Shown: in pieces, positions 10,569 to 19,571 of the stretch
How the letters are laid out: each line of letters begins with the position of its first letter
Numbering within the stretch: the stretch's first letter is position 1
NCBI GenBank assembly: GCA_028753945.1
Contig: JAPNXP010000012.1
Location: 4,858,501 to 4,922,500, forward strand
DNA length: 64,000 nt
Reading direction: 5' to 3'
Source of the DNA: Hexactinellida sp. DTS-2022
Lineage: Eukaryota > Porifera > Hexactinellida
Notes under the pieces: model-generated
Seen by the model: the letters and a program-made list of their open reading frames with translations, nothing else
What the model was told of the DNA's origin: nothing
The model's database searches: none
Made by a program: the position numbers and the translations under genes

Positions 10569-11492
10569 TTATTGCGGGCCCTGCGTATGTGTGTAGTAAT
10601 GGAGTCGTAGGGAAGAAGAGTGCTTGAATAGGATATTGCATTCGAGACATTTGAAAAGAGAGATACCTTTGCTAGCTTGAGGCACAGAGGTGTTGCCGAC
10701 AGAAAATTGAGAATTGGGAAGGGATATCTTATCAGTGGCAGAGGCATGCACAATATGCAACGAAGAATGTCTGTTGAATTCCAACAGCTCTCTGAATATT
10801 ATCCCGCAACACTTGCAGGCCATTCCTTCCTCGGGCATTGTGGTACAAGCGTAGCTGAAATGCTGGGACAGCTGTGGATGCCCATTGCACCCGTCTGTTG
10901 CTACGAAGGTCGGCGGGAGGGTGGGGGAGCCAATCGAGAGCGTATGGTGTGGAGCCGTTTTATTGTTCGGAAATTTTATGCGATCTGACTTCTCGGTGGG
11001 CGTTACGAGCGAGCTGACCTCCTGTGAGATAGCGGGGTCTGTCAGATACACCACTGCACTGTTGGGAGATTGGTAGAGAGGGGGCGTGCCACGGGTGCGG
11101 TACAGGATAGTGCCGGGGGGTACGGATATCTGATCGCCGACAGAGGTCAGTTGGTAGGCCTCAAAGGGTGACGCTGTCGGTTTGTTATGTGGGTTCGGAT
11201 GAGAGACGCGATAATATTCGCTATTAGGTGGCGAGTTATTATGGTCAGATATTTGTTTCCTCGCAATAATGTTACACGGGAATTCGCTGCATCTAATAGG
11301 ACTCAATTTCCTTTTCCTTAGCTCGATCCTCTTTCGCGTGGGCTTACCCTTCTTGACCGCTTCCTTCAACTTTTTGTGATATTCAACTGCATAATCTAGG
11401 TAGTTTTCAGGGCGCTCGCAAAGGGCAGAAGTAATGAAATCTTGCACCATATCATGCAATGCATTAGGAATTAGAATCGGAAATTCACACAT
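10569..11492 (-). CDS. RIIa dimerization/docking domain + C2H2 zinc finger protein, paralog B
   Basis: A single exon of 307 aa from the ATG at 11492. The N-terminal RIIa domain (IPNALHDMVQDF...ENYLDYAVEYHKKL, about residues 7-45) is clearly homologous to paralog A. It is followed by a strongly basic stretch (KKGKPTRKRIELRKRK), a likely nuclear localisation signal. A long Ser/Pro-rich linker leads to two C2H2 fingers: CKCCGIIF...EFNRHSSLH and FKCLECNILF...LRLHYYTH. The intron of paralog A after the docking domain is absent here. Together the pair shows a stable architecture: docking domain first, fingers last. The function is not known to me; a dimeric nuclear factor with potential AKAP contacts is an inference. 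Confidence 0.8.
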   Translation of the reverse strand: MCEFPILIPNALHDMVQDFITSALCERPENYLDYAVEYHKKLKEAVKKGKPTRKRIELRKRKLSPIRCSEFPCNIIARKQISDHNNSPPNSEYYRVSHPNPHNKPTASPFEAYQLTSVGDQISVPPGTILYRTRGTPPLYQSPNSAVVYLTDPAISQEVSSLVTPTEKSDRIKFPNNKTAPHHTLSIGSPTLPPTFVATDGCNGHPQLSQHFSYACTTMPEEGMACKCCGIIFRELLEFNRHSSLHIVHASATDKISLPNSQFSVGNTSVPQASKGISLFKCLECNILFKHSSSLRLHYYTHTQGPQ

Positions 11493-12636
11493 GAAAATCA
11501 ACAAAGAAGTTAGTTCCTTTCAAATAGTCCATATATATTGTAACCAAAGGTTTTATACTAGTTGAAAGCGCTATAAACCCGCCTTACAACTAGGGAAGTT
11601 GGAATGACATCCAACACTAAGTCAATCTTCAAAGGGGGAGAAAGGGAATATTTAATTGCTAAATAAAAGAATAAAGTTGCTCCCGAACTAGTAATCATTG
11701 CGCAATAGAATACTATACAAATAAAAATGACACCATTGTTGTGTAACGTCGAAAATGTTGCGTAAATCTATTGCAGTTTCAGTTTCTGATTGAATAATTT
11801 GTAAAAGCTCAGCAGAGCATCTTCACCTTGCGTCATTAATACGTATACATCATTATATGTATACCTAGTTTGAGATATCGCATAATCCTCATGTGTTTTT
11901 GAATAGCCCCATCAGGCATCTGGACAAATGGTAGCAGAGGGTTACAAAAGAACATGTTCATTACTCCTGCGATCTGCGGTGGATTTTACAAATGAAGATA
12001 TTTACTGCACTATCACAATTCAGATATTGAAGTCTAATAAAAACGGATTTTATGAAAAGACATTTGTTTATTTATGAAGATCCACGTAAGCTAGCACTAA
12101 ACAAATATGAAACTATTTTGGCTGAAACAGTTTTTAGTTTTTCATTGGATGTTTCTATTTCTAGCAAGATACGCTATATGTAGCAGATTATAAACTGCAT
12201 ACTATTGAACATTTAATCGATAAATCATTAAATGTTACTCAAAAGCTGATAGTAAAAATTGTTTACGGTAAAACTGAAGAATGCAGGATTGGAATTCAGT
12301 ATGCAAAAGCACAACCAGATGGTATCTATCTCCTCTTTAAATTTAGAAGGAATTTCTTACAAAAGTTTTCATTCACAGGCACATTATTGCAGGCTTGTCA
12401 AAAGTTCCCTAAGTATTAACTCAGGTCAGGTCAGGTCAGGTCCTTAGGAAAAAATATAGGAATTAGGTGTTAAACTCAAAGCAAATGCACTGTTTGAAAT
12501 ATTTCTAAATGTTATAAACTTAACTTTTTGTGTCTAACAAAAACTTTTGTAATTGTAAATATAAACAAATATTATACGTACTTCGTTTAACAATATACCA
12601 TAGTTCTAATATGAAACAAGACTTCATAATATTAAT
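11493..12636. other. Intergenic, no gene seen
   Basis: AT-rich sequence without recognisable exons. A small direct repeat of CAGGT, four units, lies at about 12422-12441. The end next to SELENOO is its 3' UTR on the minus strand. Confidence 0.6.
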
Positions 12637-12639
12637 AGT

Positions 12640-12706
12640 AACTCGGCGATGTGAGATCAAGATAAGTCCCTTTAGTTTCAGACACATCCATCATACATGT
12701 ACCAGC
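12640..12706 (-). promoter_or_regulatory. SECIS-like hairpin in SELENOO 3' UTR
   Basis: On the minus strand, an ATGA core (12694-12691) and a TGAT core (12659-12656) face each other across a 10-position helix: GGATGTGTCT pairs with GGACTTATCT (nine pairs including three wobbles, one U-U). The apical loop GAAACTAAAG holds the unpaired A run required of a SECIS. Below the core, ATGT and ACAT can extend a lower helix. This is the order AUGA - helix - AA loop - helix - GA expected of eukaryotic SECIS elements. The core begins 54 nt after the in-frame UGA, near the short end of known spacing. Confidence 0.75.
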
Positions 12707-12736
12707 AGCCATTCAAATTATTAATTAGTAATAATT

Positions 12737-14578
12737 CTACGAGGATCACGTGACGCATATTCCTAGCGCAGAAATCGGTGGTTTCTCAGAGAAGTCGGTT
12801 TTGCTGGGAGAGAGAGGCGTGGCAGCTTCCAAACTGGGGCCTGCAGTGGTTGGATCGAATGGCCTCTTCAACAGCTCGAGGACTCTGTTAACTTCGGAAT
12901 AATCTCCCTTCTCAGCTGCCTCTATTGCGGTCTGCGCCACATAGTTTCGCAGCACTATAACTGGGTTACTGCGGTTCATAACAGCTATCCTTGTAGAGTT
13001 GATACTCACGGGATCATTCCCAGCAGCTTCTATACTGAGTCTCTGAGCGTACTTATCGAGCCAAGCAGACCAGAGGGAGCGGTCCTCCTCCCCCTTCTGC
13101 CCCTGGCTCTTCTTCTCGAGGCTCTGTTGGGAGTTTAGCTTGTCCAGCTCGCTCTTAACCTTGCTGACCATCCGCTCATCCGCGAACTGAGGAGACTGTT
13201 GCATCAGCTGGAGAATCATCTGGATCTGCCGGGGGTCCATTTTGGGTGTACTCACCTTCTTCAGTTCCTCTATTGTCGAGCACTGAGAGAGCAGTTTGTC
13301 TAGACACGCGGTTTTTGACGCCTCAAATCCATCTACTCCCGGTACTGGCATCAGATTGAGGTTGCGGAATGTGTTAGTGAAGTCTGCGTGTGTCTTGTGC
13401 ATGGTGTCCATTAGCGCAGTGATCAGCTCTGTGTCCCCCTCCTGAGGCTGCTGCAGACCCAGCTTTCTCCGCATCCGAGACAAGTGCTCCCTCTCGAAAG
13501 CAGGCCGGTACTCCTCCGCTATAACCTGCTGACCGGCGGAGAGAGGAAGGATCGGGTCCAAGGCCTCGGCGAGTTTCCTCAGATTCCAGCCGCATATTTC
13601 CGGCTGACTGTCGAACGTGTATCTGCCTCCGTCATCCGACCCGTTGGAAATGAAATCTGGGTTGTAGTGGTCCATGAAGCCAAACGGTCCGTAGTCAATG
13701 GTGAACCCCAGTATACTCATGTTATCCGTGTTCAGCACCCCGTGGCAGAAGCCCACTGTCTGCCAATGGGAGACGAGTACAGCAGTAGATAGAACCACTT
13801 CGCGAAAAAACTCACGCGTTTTCTCCAAAAGAGATATTTCTTTCGCGTGTATCCCAGGGAAGAAAGTAGATATGCAGTACTCAACGAGTTGCTGCTTAAG
13901 ATCCTGGCGACCCAGACTCGGGCCCTGTCGCCCAGTCTGGGAATCTCTCGTTTTGAAAATCTCAAAAGACCCGAACCGAATGAAGGTGGGAGCGATCCTA
14001 GAAATGATAGTGCAGCGCTCCTCGATAGGATTCCCGCTGTAGAATATGTCTCGCACCACTCTCGAGTCTGACGTCACACAGCTGCCAGCGCGCGTCGTGG
14101 GCACCCCCAGGTGGTGCATGGCTTCGCTACACAGAAACTCGCGGATGCTCGAGCGGAGAACCTTCCTTCCATCAGCTGTTCTGGAGTAGGGCGTCTTACC
14201 CGCGCCCTTAAGCTGCAGCTCCCACCGCTGCCCGCTCCCGTTAATAACCTCCCCCAGGTACATGGTGGCCCCGTCGCCCAGCTGACCCGAGAAGTACCCG
14301 AACTGGTGTCCGCAGTAGCAGTGCGCAGCCGGCTGACTCCCGGGCAGAACGGAGTTACCGGAGAAATACTCTACGAACTTATCAACCGACTCTTTGCTAG
14401 GGTCAATGCCCAGCAACGATAGAGCCTCAGGGGAATGCGCGACTAATATTGGATTCTCAACTGGGGTCGGCTTAACCAGAGAAAAACAAGCGCCACTTAC
14501 TGTTCGTACATAATTTACTTTATCATTATCAATCGGGAGTTCTTTCAGTGCTCGGTTGTCAAATGTCAGCGTTTCCAT
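12737..14578 (-). CDS. SELENOO: Selenoprotein O (protein AMPylase), UGA-Sec near C-terminus
   Basis: Single-exon SelO/YdiU-family protein: LTFDNRALKELP start, QLKGAGKTPYSRTADGR nucleotide-binding segment, CHGVLNTDNMSILG and TIDYGPFGFMD catalytic segments of the inverted pseudokinase fold. The frame reaches TGA at 12748-12746 after ...GICVT, then continues Ser-Ser-TAG at 12737. This gives the C-terminal CVT-Sec-SS seen in vertebrate SELENOO, so the TGA is read as selenocysteine, and a SECIS-like hairpin follows. The first in-frame ATG (14578) gives 613 aa. The frame is open upstream to 14749 with an Arg-rich presequence-like stretch and an acceptor-like TTATAG, so an upstream exon with a mitochondrial presequence is likely. 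SelO is a mitochondrial AMP-transferase linked to redox control. Confidence 0.92.
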
Positions 14579-14965
14579 TACAGACGCAATATACAGACTT
14601 GTGAATGTGTTCCTGTTCGAGACTAATGCTGGCAATAATTGGGTTATTCGAGGTGTTCTCCTGATGGGTCTAAAATAGTAGCGTCTCGATATTAATGGAA
14701 ATCTCACAAAGTACCTGAAGAAACACCGCGCTAATAAGTACTGAGCCACTATAAGTGTAGCAGTTAATATAAAGATATATCACTCGTAGTTTGTAATGGA
14801 AATATACTCAAATAATCACAAATTTTTGTAGTCTTCAAAGTTAAATGCAATGAAATAAGAAAAGAAACAACATCTACAAAGATAAAATGCAATGTTTATA
14901 TACAAAGAAAGCAGACAGCAATAAAACAAACAATTGCTAACTGCATTAATTAAGAGAAACAGGCG

Positions 14966-16384
14966 CTAAAAAACGTTTTTCCCAAACTCTTTCTCGGCAG
15001 TACTCATTGCCTGATCCACTTGCTTCATAGTAACATTAATCTTCGAAATATTCTCGAACAGAATTCCATGTTCATTGTACTTTGAAGGAATTCTAGAAAA
15101 GAGTTGAGCCGCATCAATGAACTCATTAACCGACATCAACTCATGCTGGAGCATGCGCATTATCCCGAGTGCGGCCCTGTATATGAACAGCTCTCCGTCT
15201 CGGAAGAACACGTCCCACAGCCTGCAAGCCACGTCGAAGTCGAACGGCTTGCTGAACAGAGTGAATACCCAATCCAGCATGTAGAAGTTTGAGGTCATTC
15301 CGAGGAAACTCAGCTTGTCTGCCACCTTCGGGAAGAACGAGGCTAACAGGTTATCGAATCCTAGAAAGAACAAGTTCATTCGTCTGTCGTCTATGCGGAA
15401 GAAGGACTGCAGAATGGGTCTGTTTAGGATATTAGCGAGACACAGGAATGCGTCGTACTCGTCTAGGTTGAGGATCAGCACAGCTGCGATATACGACATG
15501 CCCTGCACATACCCAATGTCGGGTCGGAAGCAGGTGTAGGCGCCTAGCAGGTTGTGCAGCACTTCGTAGTAAGGCCCGCCCTCGTTAAAGATAGCTAGCG
15601 TCGGAAAGGTGCGTGTGATGTCGTACTTAATGGACTCTAGGGTGTCCTCTCGCCCCTTGAGCGTCTGCAGGAGATGCAGGGGGACATCTGTCTCGCTCTC
15701 TACATTCTGCGAAAATGCGCTTTCGTGGATCTGAAGCTTCTTCTTAGCGTGTTCTAAGAATATCCCGTAGAGGTCCTCTGTAATGTTGAGGTCGTTGGGC
15801 ACACAGAGTTTCCAGACTTCCCCGCGGACCTTGGGCGGGAGGCCGCGCCACCAAGCGTCCTGCACTCGCTTGCTGTGTATGAGTTTGTCGGACCACTGAG
15901 GGAGGATCTGTTCGAACCACAGCTTCTGCAGCTCCTCCTGGTCCTGCTCTCTCTGCTCCTGTTTCTCTCTCTCGCTTAGTGTCTTCTCCAAATCGCGCTT
16001 TCTCGAGGCCTCCACCATCCGCTCGTACTCGCGCAGGCGCTTCTTCTGCTCCTTCTGGGACCGCTCGGGGGTCCCCTTGGGGCGCGAGTGGAGGATCAGC
16101 TGGCCCTGCGTATCGCTGCTGGAGAAGAGGGAAAGGGAGCGTTTGGGTTTAATCTTTGCCGCAGACCTTGTCTGGTCAGCTGCGGCAGTAGGGAGCTGCT
16201 CTGAGTGAGTGGAGATAGTACGAGCGATGTTGTAAGTTACGTCATCGCCTGTCGACAGAGAGGCTCCTAGCGAGCTGTGACTCGAGGTGTCGGTCGTCGG
16301 AACCGAGCTAGACTCGTTCTGTTGGTTCGGACCGGACTGGTCCCTTTCCGCGAATATCTCACTGGAAGCTTCAAGAACACTCAT
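14966..16384 (-). CDS. TBC1D12/TBC1D14-type Rab GTPase-activating protein
   Basis: A single 472-aa exon. Residues 1-110 are Ser/Thr-rich and low complexity; about 100-155 is a charged coiled coil (RLREYERMVEASRKRDLEK). The block KLWFEQILPQW...RVQDAWWRGLPPKVRGEVW leads into the TBC domain (about 185-440). The dual-finger residues are present: Arg in DITRTFP and Gln in YVQGMSYIAAVLI. The WxGLPPxVRGxVW and GAYTCFRPDIGYVQG text is closest to TBC1D12/TBC1D14, regulators of recycling endosomes and autophagy. Those proteins are longer in vertebrates, mainly in the N-terminal region. Which of the two is the ortholog cannot be told. Confidence 0.88.
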   Translation of the reverse strand: MSVLEASSEIFAERDQSGPNQQNESSSVPTTDTSSHSSLGASLSTGDDVTYNIARTISTHSEQLPTAAADQTRSAAKIKPKRSLSLFSSSDTQGQLILHSRPKGTPERSQKEQKKRLREYERMVEASRKRDLEKTLSEREKQEQREQDQEELQKLWFEQILPQWSDKLIHSKRVQDAWWRGLPPKVRGEVWKLCVPNDLNITEDLYGIFLEHAKKKLQIHESAFSQNVESETDVPLHLLQTLKGREDTLESIKYDITRTFPTLAIFNEGGPYYEVLHNLLGAYTCFRPDIGYVQGMSYIAAVLILNLDEYDAFLCLANILNRPILQSFFRIDDRRMNLFFLGFDNLLASFFPKVADKLSFLGMTSNFYMLDWVFTLFSKPFDFDVACRLWDVFFRDGELFIYRAALGIMRMLQHELMSVNEFIDAAQLFSRIPSKYNEHGILFENISKINVTMKQVDQAMSTAEKEFGKNVF

Positions 16385-16417
16385 TGCATTAAAATCTACG
16401 AATAATTAATTAAGAGT

Positions 16418-16514
16418 AGTAAATCCTTGCTAACTAATAAACATTAAAGAATAGTAAATCCTTGCTAACTAATAAACATTAAAGAATAGTAAATCCTTGC
16501 TAACTAATAAACAG
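16418..16514. repeat. Three-unit 35-bp tandem repeat
   Basis: The unit starting AGTAAATCCTTGCTAACTAA begins at 16418, 16453 and 16488, so the period is exactly 35 bp, almost without mismatch. It lies in the 371-bp gap between the TBC1D gene and the MRH gene, which diverge from it, and could be part of a shared promoter region. Nothing else is evident in the gap. Confidence 0.9.
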
Positions 16515-16719
16515 TAAATGAGTAAGAATTGTACCTGTTTTGTTCTGTAAAGTAATGGTCTGCTAACTAAGTTGATATTATGTATCATGCTCGTCCCTGT
16601 AACAACAAGTATCACACGGGAAATGTATACCCTCTTTCAATAACAATAATTAAAAAGTAATACCACGAGACAGTCCACCATCCCATCTCTAATTTTAGAA
16701 TCAATTCAATTCTTCATTA

Positions 16720-16725
16720 TATAAA
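16720..16725 (+). promoter_or_regulatory. Possible TATA box of the MRH gene
   Basis: TATAAA sits 31 bp before the MRH start codon. If it is the core promoter element, the 5' UTR would be only a few bases long; otherwise it is a chance match in AT-rich DNA. Confidence 0.25.
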
Positions 16726-16755
16726 TGGCTGAAATAGAAAACCAGTCAGATTGAG

Positions 16756-18379
16756 ATGCACACACACTACCTAACTCTGTTTATAACTACAGTGCTGGTA
16801 ACATCAGCTTTCGCTTCAGATGACTGTATTAATTGTGTTAAAAACTCAGACTGTTCTTGCAATACCAATAAATATGGGGAAGTTAGTTTGAAGGGGATTG
16901 TAGGGGATCTGGGATACCTCGAGGTAAGCGATAAAACCTTCGACTACCGATTCTACCCGTGTGGAATCAAGGAAGATTGGGGGAAAGAATGCACTGTGCA
17001 GAAAGGTCCCGCCTTCTGTCAGCGAATTCCCAACAATCCTAGCTACAACTTTATGCTAGGAGTATTGAGCAGCATGTCGGTACAGAGCTTCGATATTCAA
17101 GCGGGCGTAACTGTGTTTAACTACACAGGGGGTACTAATGGTGCGAAGCATCCGGGCAATAGAAGCAGTGAGATAACACTCGTGTGTGACTCCAATGCGA
17201 TTAAACCAGTCTTTGAAATCGTTGAAGAGAGACCATTACTGCACTATAAGTTCCGATTAACTTCGCATAGAGTTTGCCCTGGCCTGATGGATGATGGCTG
17301 TCAGCGAATAGACTCCTGTACGTGTAAGCTGGACAACAATAAGGGAATCATAACTGTGCATGGGGTACTTGAAGACCTGAGGCGAGAATGGTTAGAAATT
17401 GACATACATGGAGCAACCTACTCTCTCTTCCCGTGCCCATTTAAAACCAATCAAACCGCATACAAATACTGCTTTGAAACGACAGGCGATCCTGCGGCAT
17501 GTATGGAGACAGCAAATGGGGATAAGTTCACATTAGGTAAATAATTATAAAATAATTATAATTTATATAAACTTAAAATATAAATAAGGAACAGATCTAG
17601 TATATTAGTATTGTCATGCCATATATAGTCCACCTATGGTTGTTCCGCCAGGACCACGCATGGTACCGTAGATGTCCCCCGGTCCCTTTCCGCTATATAA
17701 AGTCCCCCGGATTATCTTTTTCGACGTTTCATCTATGTGCCATACTGAATTTTGTTTTCCAATCAGAATTGAGAAACAACAATACAGTCAACTCCCGTTA
17801 TATCGAAGCGGGATATAACGAAATACTGCTTAGAGCGAAATGTAATATAATATTCCCCCAGAGTACTAAATGCATGTATTTTCATCCGCTTATAACGAAT
17901 ACACGGTTTTGTCGAAGGAATATACAAGACCCTTAGACTTCGATATAACGGGAGTTGACTGCATGTATTGACCAAATTTAGTAGAGATAATAAAGAATTA
18001 ATTAAAAGATTATAATGAATGCATACCTGGAACTGGTATGTGAATGACGTATGAGGACACTTTAGCAGTGTTCCCTATAAGGATTTTCAGGGGGCTTCCG
18101 GGAATCCTTATAGGGAACACATTGATAATTGCTTCATTAATTATTATATATTTAGGCTTAAAGACTGAAATGAAGTTTATTGTAACAGACACAGACCCCT
18201 ACACGGTTGCAGTTGTATATTACGGCGGGAGTACCATAGCGGACACTGCACTAGAGGCAACTCTGATCCTACAATGCGACATGAATGCTACACGTTCAAA
18301 CGTGGAGTTTCTAGAAGAAAATCCTTGGTTGGTTTACAACTTTCGCATTAAATCAAAGGCTATGTGTCCTCACTGGTAG
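16756..18379 (+). CDS. Secreted protein with two MRH (mannose-6-phosphate receptor homology) units
   Basis: Two exons, 16756-17536 and 18156-18379, give 334 aa. Residues 1-20 are a signal peptide (LTLFITTVLVTSAFA). Two homologous units follow, each starting CxCN/K...G...GxxxDL and ending with an MRH signature: RSSEITLVCD...ERPLLHYKFRLTSHRVCP and ATLILQCD...ENPWLVYNFRIKSKAMCP. The acceptor at 18155 was chosen because it makes the second unit the same length as the first across the junction (DKFTLG-LKTEMKF against YNFMLG-VLSSMSV). No membrane segment follows, so the protein is secreted or luminal. MRH units often bind phosphomannosyl or high-mannose glycans; binding here is not established. The intron carries a MITE and a perfect hairpin. 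Confidence 0.75.
17785..17961. mobile_element. Pogo/Tigger-like MITE in the MRH gene intron
   Basis: A 177-bp element with 24-bp perfect terminal inverted repeats that begin CAGTCAACTCCCGTTATATC. The interior contains GATATAACGAAATACTGCTT-like text but no ORF. The left side is flanked by TA; the right side is not a clean TA, so the target duplication is imperfect. The ends are of the common CAGT...CCGTTATA class of pogo/Tigger-like elements. Confidence 0.85.
18068..18120. other. Perfect 18-bp hairpin in the MRH intron
   Basis: The arm GTGTTCCCTATAAGGATT (18068-18085) is matched exactly by AATCCTTATAGGGAACAC (18103-18120), with a 17-nt G-rich loop. It could be a tiny foldback element or an RNA hairpin; the stem is short for a pre-miRNA. 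It lies 35 bp upstream of the second MRH exon. Confidence 0.8.
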
Positions 18380-19571
18380 TTGGACACATACAGTAATTAG
18401 GAACCTAGAGATGCATGTCAGTCTACCTCGCTATGTAACGAATGTAAATATTTGTTGTGTGTATGATATGTTAGTATGTTCATTACGGTTTTATTAATGA
18501 TGAGTACAAGTGTATATCCAAGCTTCATAGACAGAGTAAAAATGTTAAGTTATGCAACGTGTTTTTTCGACACAGGTATATTTCCCGGCGTAACCTAACA
18601 TGTTTATTGTGAGATAGTATAAAAATGCGGATTCTCAAATATTCTTTCTTCTTTCGGAAATAGCTCAATTCGAATATAATTGCATGCCCGTAGGAGACGG
18701 TTCGGTTGGATCAGGTTTTAACCGGACCAACTTGCAACTTCGGTATGATTAGTACTGTAAGTATGGTACAACCTGAACAACTCTGCTACAGTTAATATAG
18801 TTATTAGGGTTTTAACCTGACCAATTTAAATCTTGTTATTACAGCATTGCCCCGGGGCGAAGCCCTCCCCTGGTAAAGAAATGAACCTCTCAGTAAAGTA
18901 TTATTCATTTTGAGTAATTAGATTTATCAATGAATGATTACTTCAATGAATGTTTACTTAAATGAATCAACAAATGTTGTCAGTTCTACTTCTACACACT
19001 GTTTAATTCTGCTTAGCTGCTACTCAGTCTTGTCCAGTTTCTTCATTCCTTTGGTAAGGCGGTCCAGGATGATGATGAGTGAAATTTCAACCACCAATAT
19101 TACAATCACAAAGTAGTTCAATCCTTTCCATGATACATGTATTTTCTCCCAAGCAAGGAAGTAGAAAGTCAGCACATTAAAACTCATGTGAACGTTGAGA
19201 TATATGTTGCATGCCACAGTGTAGGTCATACGAGTTGGTAAACTCCACTTTTCTGGTTTTCCAAAGTAGATGTCAATAAAATTTTGAAACTATTATAAAA
19301 CAGTGTCATAATTACAGATCGAATGATGAAGCATACCTCAATTAATTTAATGATAAGGAAGAATTGAATTGTTAATTAGTAACATAATTATAGATGGTGT
19401 AGAAATATTGACGATGAAGAATAAAGCATTTTTAGGCATAAGTGATTAATACAGCACGAAGATTTGAGCGGGTGCATAATTAAATTATAAAAGTATGCTT
19501 ATTGTTTGTTAATTCAGACTTAGTATAAAATAGAAAGCAGAACAAATCAATCATGTTTATTATAGTTTCAA
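18380..19571. other. Intergenic upstream of LPCAT3-like gene
   Basis: Apart from the inverted LPCAT3 3'-end fragment (18866-19300) I see no gene. 18690-18860 contains TAACCTGACCAA/TTTAACCGGACC text resembling fragments of dispersed repeats. Confidence 0.5.
18866..19300 (-). pseudogene. Inverted copy of the LPCAT3-like gene 3' end
   Basis: On the minus strand this repeats the last part of the adjacent acyltransferase gene (parent 20690-21125), including the stop codon and the 3' flank down to the CCCCTGGTAAA block. The last 69 codons remain open and match closely (TYTVACNIYLNVHMSF...DRLTKGMKKLDKTE), but upstream one base is missing in AGTTTCAAAATTT compared with the parent, shifting the frame. 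No upstream exon or start is present, so it is a truncated fragment. Confidence 0.88.

Noticed and set aside
12746-12748. TGA as the true stop of SELENOO
   Set aside because: The following Ser-Ser-TAG, the family's conserved CVT-Sec-SS end and the downstream SECIS-like hairpin favour readthrough as selenocysteine.
18189-18379. Shorter second MRH exon starting after TTGTAACAG at 18188
   Set aside because: Phase-compatible, but the acceptor at 18155 makes the second unit the same length as the first and restores about 11 residues.
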